NCBI GenBank assembly: GCA_017460395.1
Contig: JAFUBA010000154.1
Span: 45,483 to 109,482, forward strand
Source of the DNA: Clostridia bacterium
Lineage (GTDB): Bacteria > Bacillota > Clostridia > Christensenellales > Aristaeellaceae
DNA: 64,000 nucleotides
Direction of reading: 5' to 3'
The translations under genes and the position numbers were made by a program. Shown piece by piece: positions 51,472-59,282 of the stretch (within the stretch, counting starts at the first letter, position 1; the number at the start of each line of letters is the position of its first letter). The notes beneath the pieces were generated by a model. It was not told the DNA's origin. It ran no database searches and saw nothing but the letters and a program-made list of their open reading frames with translations.

Positions 51472-53376
51472 ATGAAAAAGATTGTAGCTCTGCTTCTTGC
51501 CGCAATGATGCTGATGGGTCTCGTCGGTGCTCAGGCGGAAGATGCACATCAGCTGATTTATGGTGCTACCACCGAAATCAGCGGTGACTTCGCTCCCGGC
51601 GCATGGTGGACCAACAACGCCACCGACAAGATGCTCCGTGACTTCACCAATGACTGCTCCACGGTCGTGACCGACCAGGGCGGTGCTGACATCGTCAACT
51701 ACACGGTGGCTGAGTCTGTGGAAGGCGTCATGAACGATGACGGCACCAAGACCTACACCGTGAAGATCAAGGACGGCCTCAAGTTCAACAATGGTGAAGA
51801 CATCACCATCAAGGACTTCGTGTGGGCCACCGCTTTCGGCTGCTCCTCTGTCGCCGCTGATGTGGGCGCCAAGCTGACCAGCTATCTGACCGTGGTTGGC
51901 GGCCAGGAGTACTATGACGGCACTGCCGACACCATCACCGGTCTGCACATCGTGGACGACAACACCCTGTCCATTCAGGTTGTGGCCGACAAGGTTCCCT
52001 ATTACTTCGATATCACCTATGCCGGTTTCACCGCTTTCTCCATGAAGTACTGGCTGGGTGATGCCGTGGACATCAAGGACGACGGCAATGGCGTGTACTT
52101 CGAAGGCCTCACCAAGGATGCCATCGCTGACACTCTGGAAGCTGCCCGCTTCAACGCTTCTGAGACCCGCGTTTCCGCTGGCCCCTACAACCTCGTTGAG
52201 TTCGATCAGGCTTCCAAGCAGGCCACGCTGGTGATCAACCCCTACTATGCTGGCAACTTCGAAGGCCAGAAGCCTTCCATCGAGAAGATCATCATCACCA
52301 AGGCTGAAGACGCCACCTGGGCTGATGCTCTCAAGACCGGCGCTTTCAACTTCTACGACACCATGACCGATGGCACCCAGATCAACCAGGCCATGGACAT
52401 CATCGAAGACGAAGCCAACAAGGCTGCCCTGGGTTATGGTTTTGACTTCACCCAGTTCAACCGTCCCGGCTACGGCAAGATCATGTTCCAGTCCGACTTT
52501 GGCCCCACCCAGTTTGTCGCTGTCCGCAAGGCCATCGCTCACCTCCTCGACCGTGCCGAATTCGCCAACACCTTCTGCGCTGGCTGGGGCGGCGTGGTGA
52601 ACGGACCTTATGGCACTGCCATGTGGATGTATCAGGACGCCGAGGAATGGCTCGACGAGAACCTGGACAACTATGCCTACAATCCTGATCAGGCTGTGGA
52701 ACTCCTGGTCAACGACGGCTGGGTGCTCGACGAGAACGGCAACGACTACGTCGAAGGCATTCGTTACAAGAAGGTCACCGCTGAGGAAGCCGGCCAGTAT
52801 GTGCACAATGTGACCCTGGACGACGGCACCATCCTCATGCCCCTGATCATCGAGTGGTCCTCCTCTGAAGGTAACTCCGTGTCCGACCTTCTGGCCGTTA
52901 TGCTGGCCAATGGCGAGCAGACTGCCGCTGCCGGCGTGAAGATCAACCAGAACGTCATGACCTTCTCCGAGCTCCTCAACTATATGTATCGTGACGCTTC
53001 CCAGGGCGACAAGTACGGCGTGCCCACCTACGGCATGTTCAACCTTGCCACCAACTTCACCCCCGAATATGACCAGTCCTACAGCTTCACGCTGGATCCC
53101 GACATGGTCGCTCAGGGCTACAACACCGACTTCATCTTCGACGAGCAGCTGGATAAGCTCTCCATGGACATGGTCTACGGTGTGGAAGCTGGCGATTCCG
53201 AGACTTATCTGGATCTGTGGCAGCAGTTCATCGCTCGCTGGAACGAGCTTCTCCCCGAACTGCCCCTGTACTCCAACGTGTACGTCTCCGTGTATCCTGA
53301 CTGGCTGGAGAACTACACTCAGGATTCCTACTGGGATTTCGAACAGGCCATCCTGTACGCTACCATCGCTGAATAA
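51472..53376 (+). CDS. Peptide/nickel-type ABC transporter substrate-binding protein, no lipobox
   Basis: The outside receptor of the importer, family SBP_bac_5, 634 residues. It begins with the signal peptide MKKIVALLLAAMMLMGLVGA and a likely signal peptidase I site (AQA before ED). There is no Cys near the cleavage site, so it is not a typical lipoprotein. Family features are YTVKIKDGLKFNNGEDITIKDFVW, AGPYNLVEFDQASKQATLVINPYY and KAIAHLLDRAEFANTF. The ligand is not predictable; dipeptides or oligopeptides are usual. AGGAGGATA precedes the ATG at 51472. Codon use is strongly biased, which suggests high expression. Terminator-like hairpins follow before the permease genes. Confidence 0.93.
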   Translation: MKKIVALLLAAMMLMGLVGAQAEDAHQLIYGATTEISGDFAPGAWWTNNATDKMLRDFTNDCSTVVTDQGGADIVNYTVAESVEGVMNDDGTKTYTVKIKDGLKFNNGEDITIKDFVWATAFGCSSVAADVGAKLTSYLTVVGGQEYYDGTADTITGLHIVDDNTLSIQVVADKVPYYFDITYAGFTAFSMKYWLGDAVDIKDDGNGVYFEGLTKDAIADTLEAARFNASETRVSAGPYNLVEFDQASKQATLVINPYYAGNFEGQKPSIEKIIITKAEDATWADALKTGAFNFYDTMTDGTQINQAMDIIEDEANKAALGYGFDFTQFNRPGYGKIMFQSDFGPTQFVAVRKAIAHLLDRAEFANTFCAGWGGVVNGPYGTAMWMYQDAEEWLDENLDNYAYNPDQAVELLVNDGWVLDENGNDYVEGIRYKKVTAEEAGQYVHNVTLDDGTILMPLIIEWSSSEGNSVSDLLAVMLANGEQTAAAGVKINQNVMTFSELLNYMYRDASQGDKYGVPTYGMFNLATNFTPEYDQSYSFTLDPDMVAQGYNTDFIFDEQLDKLSMDMVYGVEAGDSETYLDLWQQFIARWNELLPELPLYSNVYVSVYPDWLENYTQDSYWDFEQAILYATIAE

Positions 53377-53412
53377 TTCAGCTCTGGCTGGTTTATAAGT
53401 CTCCGTAATTTC

Positions 53413-53445
53413 AAGGGGCGGGCACCTGGGTGTTCGCCCCTTCTT
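53413..53445 (+). terminator. Terminator or attenuator after the binding-protein gene
   Basis: AAGGGGCG (53413-53420) pairs with CGCCCCTT (53435-53442), with an inner CAC/GTG pair, followed by CTTT. The next genes have no clear promoter, so partial read-through probably sets a lower level for the membrane components. Confidence 0.7.
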
Positions 53446-53460
53446 TAAAAATCGCCCAAT

Positions 53461-53507
53461 GGGACCATGTTTTGAATGCAGGGCATCCTACATCCAAAAC
53501 ATGGCCC
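53461..53507 (+). promoter_or_regulatory. Second intergenic hairpin before the permease gene
   Basis: CCATGTTTTG (53465-53474) pairs perfectly with CAAAACATGG (53495-53504), extended by flanking GGG and CCC. There is no T-run. It lies 35 bases ahead of the permease ATG and may stabilise or protect an mRNA end. Confidence 0.55.
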
Positions 53508-53541
53508 GAAAGGGAGATGATCGCATAAGGAGAGGTGCCAG

Positions 53542-54561
53542 ATGGGCAAATATATACTCAAACGATGCGGATACATAGTCATCGTGTTCCTGATTCTCTC
53601 GTTTCTCATGTATTCGCTCTATAACCTGATCCCCACCGATCCTGCAAGGCAGGAACTGGAACCCATGCGCCAGGGACTGAAGGCTGATGAGTACGAGGTG
53701 CTCTATAAGCAGACCCGTGCCCGAATGGGCCTGGACGATCCGCTGGTGGTCCGCTACCTGAGGTGGATGGGCCTGTGGAAGGACATGGACGGAACCTTCA
53801 ACGGCATTGTAGAGGGGAACTTCGGATATTCCAATCTCTACAAGCGCAATGTCATTGAGGTCATTCAGGCCCCCATGGGCAATACGATTTTCATCAATAT
53901 CTTCTCCACCATTGCTGCCCTTGGCATCACGATTCCTCTTGGCATCTACTGTGCCGTGCACAAGGGAAAGCGCTTTGACAGCGTCACGCAGGTGGTGACA
54001 ATGCTGGGCTACTCCATCCCTGTCTATATCATTGCTCTGATTTTCATGTTCGTGTTCTGCGTTTTCTGGCGTATCTTCCCCATCATGGGGCAGAAGACGG
54101 CCGGCGCAGTGTACGCCAACGCCTGGGAAGAGTTTGTGGACATGCTCTACCATATCTGCCTGCCGGTCATCGTCATGACCTTTGGCTCCCTCGGCGGCAT
54201 GACCAGATATGTCCGTTCCTCCATGATCGATGCCCTCAGCATGGATTATATCCGCACGGCCCGCGCCAAGGGTCTCAAGGAGAAGGTCGTCATCTACTCC
54301 CATGCATGGCGCAATGCCCTTCTGCCCGTCATCACCTCCATTCTCGGATGGTTCCTGGGCGTATTCAGCGGCTCGGTCATCATTGAGAACACCTTCTCCC
54401 TCAATGGCATGGGTAAGCTGTACTGGGCAGGCCTGAACAATCTGGACTTTGAACTGGTGCTTGCCATCCAGATGTTCTACTCTGTGGTTTCACTTGTCGG
54501 TTCCCTGCTCATTGACATCAGCTATGGTCTTGTGGATCCCCGTGTGCGGGTGGACAAATAA
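53542..54561 (+). CDS. ABC transporter permease, OppB/DppB type
   Basis: The first membrane subunit of the importer, 339 residues. It opens with the typical ILKRCGYIVIVFLILSFLMYSLYNLIPTDPARQ and ends SYGLVDPRVRVDK, like other DppB proteins. The EAA loop is MDYIRTARAKGLKEKVVIYSHAWRNALLPVI. About six hydrophobic helices are visible. The size is ordinary, so unlike the OppC and OppF partners it carries no extra domain. GGAGAGGTGCC lies upstream of the ATG. The OppC-type gene begins 14 bases after its stop. Confidence 0.95.
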   Translation: MGKYILKRCGYIVIVFLILSFLMYSLYNLIPTDPARQELEPMRQGLKADEYEVLYKQTRARMGLDDPLVVRYLRWMGLWKDMDGTFNGIVEGNFGYSNLYKRNVIEVIQAPMGNTIFINIFSTIAALGITIPLGIYCAVHKGKRFDSVTQVVTMLGYSIPVYIIALIFMFVFCVFWRIFPIMGQKTAGAVYANAWEEFVDMLYHICLPVIVMTFGSLGGMTRYVRSSMIDALSMDYIRTARAKGLKEKVVIYSHAWRNALLPVITSILGWFLGVFSGSVIIENTFSLNGMGKLYWAGLNNLDFELVLAIQMFYSVVSLVGSLLIDISYGLVDPRVRVDK

Positions 54562-54575
54562 GGAGGAATGAGAAC

Positions 54576-56432
54576 ATGTCAAAGAAAAAAGGCTTCTTCC
54601 TCACCCGCTGGCTGAAGCGTGGTGTCATGGGCTCCGATCAGGAAGTACAGGACATCATGAAGGAAGAGCAGGTTCAGACACCTTTCAAGACCATGCTCAG
54701 AAACTTCCTGAGTAAGCGCACCGTGCGCGTCGGTCTCGTAGGATTCATTCTGATCTTCCTCTTTGTGCTGATCGGCCCCTACTACTGGGTGCTGGACCTG
54801 TCCGATCAGGACTCCACCCTTGTCAACCTGCCCCCGAGTCAGAACATGATGTCCATTCCCTCCGAGCTCAAGGGCAAGATCGCGGACATCGCGGCCGGCA
54901 GAACCTACGGCATCGCCGTGGACACAGACGGTCACCTTCATACCTGGGGATATACCAAGATCACAGAAAAGATCGATATCGGCAATATCCCGGACGAGGT
55001 GCAGGAAGCTGACCTTGTCATGTTTGCTGCCGGCGACGACCACGTCGTGGCCATGGATGAGAACAAGCAGCTCTATGTCTGGGGCAACACAAGGCTCCAG
55101 CAGGGCAACTTCTCCAGCGAGATGAAAAAGGGCATGAAAGACCCGGATGACCCCTCGTGGGATATCATCCAGCTGGAGGCCAGCAACCAGTTCTCCGCCG
55201 CCCTGTCCTCCGACGGCACCTTGTACCTTTGGGGTAACACGAACCTTGCTGACATCAAGCTGCGCAAGCAGTATCAGGGCAACATTGCCAAGGTCGCCCT
55301 CACATCCAACGAGTACATCTGTCTCCTCAAGGATGGGACCGTGGCCTACACCGGCTACAAGGACAAGGGTTCCGCCTTTGCCGCCATTCCTGAGGAGCTG
55401 AGCGGAAAAACCGTGGTGGATATTGCATCCACCTCCTCCACCGTGGCAGCTGTCACCGAGGACGGTCAGGTGGTTGTCTGGGGCAATCCGAAATTCGGCG
55501 AGAACCGTATCCCTGAGCTTTCCTCGCCCGTCAAGAAGCTCTACGGCGGCAGATTCCACTATGTGGCCCTGCTGCAAAATGGCGATGTGATTTCCTGGGG
55601 ATCCAATAAATATCATCAGGCAGCTGTGCCTGCATCCATTCAGCATGGTGCTGACGTGCGTGAAATCTATGTGGGCAACTTCCAGAATTACGCTGTCCTC
55701 TCAGACGGAAACACCGTCACCTGGGGCCTGAAAGGCTTCGTCCTTGGCACCGACAGTCTCGGCCGTGACATGCTCAACCGTATTGTCAACGGCGGCCGCG
55801 TCACCATGACGGTCGGCGCCATCTCGGTCATCATCGCAACCATCATCGGCGTGCTGCTGGGCGGCCTCGCCGGATACTTCGGCGGACACGCAGACATCAT
55901 CATCATGCGTATCGCCGAGATCGTGGGCGGCCTTCCCTTCATCCCCTTCGCCATGATCCTCTCCGCCGTCATCGGCTCGAGACTGGATCCCACGCAGCGA
56001 ATGTACCTGATCATGGTCGTGCTGGGTGTCCTCTCATGGACCGGCACCTGCCGTCTGGTGCGTGCGCAGATCCTGGCTCAGCGCGAGATGGAATATGTGA
56101 CGGCCGCCAAGGCCATGGGCATCCGGGAGCGGACCATCGTGTTCCGCCACATCCTGCCCAACGTCATTTCTCTCCTTCTCGTGTCCATGACGCTGGACTT
56201 TGCCACCTGCATGCTGACCGAGTCTTCCCTTTCCTACCTGGGCTTTGGCATTCCGCTGCCCACCCCCACCTGGGGCAACCTGCTCAACGGTGCCAACAAC
56301 TCCATCGTCATCCAGCAGTACTGGTGGCAGTGGGTCTTCCCGGCAGCCATCTTCGGTGTCTGCACCATCTGCATCAACATGATCGGCGATGGTCTCAGAG
56401 ACGCCGTGGATCCCAAGAGTGCAGAAAGATAA
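54576..56432 (+). CDS. ABC transporter permease, OppC/DppC type, with an inserted seven-repeat RCC1-like propeller
   Basis: The second membrane subunit, 618 residues against the usual 280-320. TM1 (about 50-72) is followed outside the cell by seven RCC1-like repeats (about residues 95-387), then directly by the OppC signature LGTDSLGRD (390-398) and a normal permease core with the EAA loop EYVTAAKAMGIRERTIVFRHILPN (506-529). The repeats end in WG or a variant at 125, 170, 220, 260 (TG), 303, 342 and 384, spaced 39-50 residues; examples are YGIAVDTDGHLHTWG and FHYVALLQNGDVISWG. Seven repeats make one complete propeller. The frame is unbroken. RCC1 folds usually bind other proteins, so docking of the binding protein, wall or substrate is plausible; function is inference. 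Confidence 0.93.
   Translation: MSKKKGFFLTRWLKRGVMGSDQEVQDIMKEEQVQTPFKTMLRNFLSKRTVRVGLVGFILIFLFVLIGPYYWVLDLSDQDSTLVNLPPSQNMMSIPSELKGKIADIAAGRTYGIAVDTDGHLHTWGYTKITEKIDIGNIPDEVQEADLVMFAAGDDHVVAMDENKQLYVWGNTRLQQGNFSSEMKKGMKDPDDPSWDIIQLEASNQFSAALSSDGTLYLWGNTNLADIKLRKQYQGNIAKVALTSNEYICLLKDGTVAYTGYKDKGSAFAAIPEELSGKTVVDIASTSSTVAAVTEDGQVVVWGNPKFGENRIPELSSPVKKLYGGRFHYVALLQNGDVISWGSNKYHQAAVPASIQHGADVREIYVGNFQNYAVLSDGNTVTWGLKGFVLGTDSLGRDMLNRIVNGGRVTMTVGAISVIIATIIGVLLGGLAGYFGGHADIIIMRIAEIVGGLPFIPFAMILSAVIGSRLDPTQRMYLIMVVLGVLSWTGTCRLVRAQILAQREMEYVTAAKAMGIRERTIVFRHILPNVISLLLVSMTLDFATCMLTESSLSYLGFGIPLPTPTWGNLLNGANNSIVIQQYWWQWVFPAAIFGVCTICINMIGDGLRDAVDPKSAER
54858..55736 (+). other. RCC1-like beta-propeller insertion within the OppC-type permease
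   Basis: This segment codes for residues 95-387 of the permease. Each repeat has the form (I/V)-x-x-(I/L)-x-(A/G)-x(5)-AV-x(3)-G-x-(L/V)-x-x-WG. The fourth repeat is the most divergent (VALTSNEYICLLKDGTVAYTG). It occupies the loop between TM1 and the LGTD motif, which is only 40-60 residues in ordinary OppC proteins. Confidence 0.9.
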
Positions 56433-56445
56433 GGAGGTGGAACCC

Positions 56446-57444
56446 ATGGCATTGCTTGAACTTCAGGATCTTCATACCTTCTTTACCACCAAGCGCGGTA
56501 TTGTCAAAGCGGTGAACGGCGTCTCCTACTCCGTGGAATCCGGCCGCACCCTGGGCGTCGTCGGTGAGTCCGGCTCCGGCAAGAGCGTGTCCGCCATGAG
56601 CATTCTTCAGCTTCTGGACGGCAACGGGTACATCGATTCCGGCACCATCATGTTCAACGGCCGGGATGTGAGCAAGCTCTCCAAGGCGGAGATGCGCACC
56701 ATCCGCGGCAATGATATTTCCGTCATCTTCCAGGAGCCCATGACCAGCCTGAACCCTGTCTTCTCCATTGAGAAGCAGGTCTCAGAGCCCTTCATCATCC
56801 ACCAGGGCCTCTCCAAGAAGGAAGCCAAGAAAAAGGTGGTGGAGATGCTGGCAGACGTGAAGATTCCGAACCCGGAAACCGTCGCCAAGCAGTATCCGCA
56901 CCAGCTCTCCGGCGGTATGCGCCAGCGCGTCATGATCGCCATGGCCCTCGCCTGCCAGCCCAAGCTCCTGATCGCAGACGAACCCACCACAGCTCTGGAC
57001 GTGACCATTCAGGCACAGATCCTCAAGCTCATGAATGATCTCAAGAAGGAGCACGGTACCTCCATCCTGTTCATCACCCACGACCTGGGCGTGATTGCCC
57101 AGATGGCGGATGATGTCGCCGTCATGTACTGCGGCCAGGTGGTGGAGATGGCACCTGCCCGGACGATCTTCTCAATCTCTGAATATTCCCATCCCTACAC
57201 CGAGGGACTCATGGTGTCCATCCCGCGCCTGGATACGCCTGCCAACGAGCGTCTGGACGCAATCCCGGGTGCTGTGCCGCACCCTCTGGATCTGCCCAAG
57301 GGCTGCAAGTTCGGCCCGAGATGCAAGTACTGCACCAAGCGCTGCATGGAGGAAGAGCCTCAGCTGACAGAGGTTGCCCCCGGACAGCAGGTCCGCTGCT
57401 TCTATCCCAGAAAGGAGGAGCGTCATGCCAACCTTGCAAAATAA
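56446..57444 (+). CDS. ABC transporter ATP-binding protein, OppD/DppD type
   Basis: One of two ATPases of the importer, 332 residues, the normal size. Walker A is GESGSGKS, the Q-loop is VIFQEPMTSLNPV, the signature is LSGGMRQRVMIAMAL, Walker B is LLIADEPTTALD and the switch His is in ILFITHDLG. The C-terminal oligopeptide-type domain has the Cys-rich segment KGCKFGPRCKYCTKRC, as in family members proposed to bind an iron-sulfur cluster. AAGGAGGTGG precedes the ATG at 56446, 13 bases after the permease stop. Its end overlaps the next ATPase gene. Confidence 0.95.
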   Translation: MALLELQDLHTFFTTKRGIVKAVNGVSYSVESGRTLGVVGESGSGKSVSAMSILQLLDGNGYIDSGTIMFNGRDVSKLSKAEMRTIRGNDISVIFQEPMTSLNPVFSIEKQVSEPFIIHQGLSKKEAKKKVVEMLADVKIPNPETVAKQYPHQLSGGMRQRVMIAMALACQPKLLIADEPTTALDVTIQAQILKLMNDLKKEHGTSILFITHDLGVIAQMADDVAVMYCGQVVEMAPARTIFSISEYSHPYTEGLMVSIPRLDTPANERLDAIPGAVPHPLDLPKGCKFGPRCKYCTKRCMEEEPQLTEVAPGQQVRCFYPRKEERHANLAK

Positions 57445-58975
57445 CCAGAAGCCCCTTCTGAGGATCAGCAACCTCAAGCAGTATTTCCCTCTCAAAACCA
57501 AGGGCCTCTATGTAAAGGCCAACGATGGTATCACCCTGGATATTTACCAGGGCGAGACGCTGGGTCTGGTCGGCGAGTCCGGCTGCGGCAAGAGCACCTT
57601 CGGCAGAACCCTCCTTCAGCTCTACCGCCAGACGGACGGCAGAACCATGTACTACGGCAAGACTCTGGACGAGATCGCACCCAAGTATGTGGGTCAGACC
57701 ATCAAGTCCCTGGACAAGCTCCGCGCAAAATACAGAGAACTGGAAAAGAAGCGGGATGCGCTCCAGAAGGAAGTCGATGCCATGCAGGATGGCAAAGACA
57801 AGTTCCAGAAGCTCAACGAGCTTAATCAGCTCAAGAAGCAGACCAACGATGCCTTCCTGGACCTGACCAACATCGTGGGCGGCCTCATCATCCAGGAGGA
57901 CCTGAAGCCCGTCATGGCCGCCTTCTCCAAGGTCTATGAGGTATCTGCCCGCCAGTGTGCCCTCCTTCAGAACCTGGAGGATGCACAGCTGGATCTGGAC
58001 GATGCCGCCTATGTGGCAAAGCAGGACAATGCACCTGGCTCCGCCGCAGCAAAGCAGCAGAAAGCTCAGGAGAAGGTCGACAGACTCAACGGAGAGCTCA
58101 GCAAGGTCCGCGAGGAACTGGCAGCTGCAAGGGCGGGCGTGGATGCCCTGAGAAAGCCCCTGCTTAACGACCCTGAGTTCCAGCGCCTGGAAGAGTACCG
58201 CGATGACGGTATCGACCTGGCCCGCCTCACATACAATGAGATCCGCCTTTTGCGCAGCGATCTTCAGATGATCTTCCAGGATCCCTACTCTTCCCTGAAC
58301 CCCCGCATGACGGTTGGCCAGATCATCTCTGAGGGCATGATGGCCCACAAGATGTTCAAGAAGGCAGATGCCAGGCTCCAGGATGAGATCATCCGCGTCA
58401 TGGAGGCTGCAGGTCTCCAGTCCTACTTCATCCATCGCTATCCGCATCAGTTCTCCGGCGGCCAGCGTCAGCGTATCGGCATCGCCCGTTCCCTGGCAGT
58501 ACGCCCCAAGTTCGTGGTGTGCGACGAGGCTGTCAGCGCCCTGGACGTGTCGATCCAGAGCCAGATCATCAACCTCCTGCAGGACCTGAAGGAACAGCAG
58601 AATCTGACATATCTGTTCATCACCCACGATCTGTCGGTGGTCAAGTACATTTCCGACCGTATCGGCGTCATGTATCTGGGCAACATGGTGGAGCTCGCCT
58701 CCTCCCAGGAGATCTTCGATCACCCGATGCACCCCTATACGGAAGCCCTGATGAACGCCATCCCCACCACCGACATTGATTCCGGCAGGGAAATTCAGAT
58801 CCTCGAGGGTGATATCCCGAGCCCCGTCAAGCCCCCCAAGGGCTGTAAGTTCCATACCCGCTGCAAGTACTGCACGGAGGTGTGCCAGCACGTGGAACCT
58901 GAATGGGTGGAGGCTGCGCCGAATCACTTTGTGGCATGTCATCACATGCTCAACCAGGCGGAGGAAAACAAATGA
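57425..58975 (+). CDS. ABC transporter ATP-binding protein, OppF/DppF type, with coiled-coil insertion
   Basis: The second ATPase, 516 residues against the usual 310-330. Walker A GESGCGKST is at 50-58, but the Q-loop (QMIFQDPYSSLNPR) is at 281-294, about 230 residues later instead of about 50. The insertion (about 87-260) is charged and helical, with LDKLRAKYRELEKKRDALQK and EKVDRLNGELSKVREELAAA looking like coiled coil. Signature FSGGQRQRIGIARSLA, Walker B FVVCDEAVSALD, switch His401 and the Cys-rich C-terminus KGCKFHTRCKYCTEVC are intact, so the ATPase is probably active. The frame is continuous. GGAGGAGC precedes the ATG at 57425, which overlaps the OppD-type gene by 20 bases. Confidence 0.93.
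   Translation: MPTLQNNQKPLLRISNLKQYFPLKTKGLYVKANDGITLDIYQGETLGLVGESGCGKSTFGRTLLQLYRQTDGRTMYYGKTLDEIAPKYVGQTIKSLDKLRAKYRELEKKRDALQKEVDAMQDGKDKFQKLNELNQLKKQTNDAFLDLTNIVGGLIIQEDLKPVMAAFSKVYEVSARQCALLQNLEDAQLDLDDAAYVAKQDNAPGSAAAKQQKAQEKVDRLNGELSKVREELAAARAGVDALRKPLLNDPEFQRLEEYRDDGIDLARLTYNEIRLLRSDLQMIFQDPYSSLNPRMTVGQIISEGMMAHKMFKKADARLQDEIIRVMEAAGLQSYFIHRYPHQFSGGQRQRIGIARSLAVRPKFVVCDEAVSALDVSIQSQIINLLQDLKEQQNLTYLFITHDLSVVKYISDRIGVMYLGNMVELASSQEIFDHPMHPYTEALMNAIPTTDIDSGREIQILEGDIPSPVKPPKGCKFHTRCKYCTEVCQHVEPEWVEAAPNHFVACHHMLNQAEENK
57683..58204 (+). other. Coiled-coil insertion within the OppF-type ATPase
   Basis: This segment codes for residues 87-260, placed between the end of the first beta-rich lobe and the strand that leads to the Q-loop. 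It is rich in Lys, Glu, Gln, Leu and Ala. A glycine-hydrophobic break near residues 150-160 (IVGGLIIQEDLKP) divides two helical arms, as in a hairpin-shaped coiled coil. Confidence 0.8.
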
Positions 58976-59187
58976 TTTTCCAGGGCCGCTTTGACAGAGC
59001 CAGAAAGCTGCAGAAAGAGCAGCAGGAAGGAAAAGATCTGGCCTTTGAGAATGAGAACCTGGAAGGTCAGCTGGAGAAGAACGACACACTGGCCCTGATC
59101 CTCTCGGCGCTGCTCGTGTTTGTTCCCGCTGCACTGATTGTCCTCGGGCTCATTTCCCTGATTGGTTATTTCTTTCTTGTCAGATAA
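58972..59187 (+). CDS. Small single-helix membrane protein coupled to the ABC transporter
   Basis: A 71-residue protein that I cannot assign to a family. Residues 1-38 are charged and helical (RFDRARKLQKEQQEGKDLAFENENLEGQLEKND), and residues 39-70 are strongly hydrophobic, enough for one long helix or a hairpin, ending in FFLVR. The ATG overlaps the OppF-type stop as ATGA with GGAGG upstream, so it is translated together with the transporter. A terminator follows directly. An accessory subunit, possibly touching the coiled coil of the ATPase, is inference. Confidence 0.8.
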   Translation: MIFQGRFDRARKLQKEQQEGKDLAFENENLEGQLEKNDTLALILSALLVFVPAALIVLGLISLIGYFFLVR

Positions 59188-59192
59188 CAGTT

Positions 59193-59219
59193 ATGCGCCG
59201 GCTGTGCCGGCGCATTTTT
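59193..59219 (+). terminator. Rho-independent terminator of the ABC transporter operon
   Basis: ATGCGCCGGC (59193-59202) pairs perfectly with GCCGGCGCAT (59206-59215) around TGT, followed by TTTT. Confidence 0.95.
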
Positions 59220-59231
59220 CCTTTCTGTATA

Positions 59232-59276
59232 CAAAACAGCCGTCCGAGTCAGATTCGCTCTTTCCCGGACGGCTGT
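59232..59276 (-). terminator. Rho-independent terminator of the VanW-family gene
   Basis: Read on the minus strand, ACAGCCGTCCG (59276-59266) pairs perfectly with CGGACGGCTGT (59246-59236), followed by TTTG. The loop is 19 bases. Confidence 0.85.
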
Positions 59277-59282
59277 CGTCGT

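Noticed and set aside
54858..55736. The RCC1-like segment as an assembly chimera or a separate gene inside oppC
   Set aside because: The frame is continuous, there is no internal start with a ribosome binding site that would serve a separate protein, the repeats make a full set of seven, and both permease flanks join at the expected loop.
57683..58204. A frameshift or gene fusion in the OppF-type ATPase
   Set aside because: The frame is open throughout and all ATPase motifs lie in order on both sides; the segment has the composition of a coiled coil rather than out-of-frame sequence.
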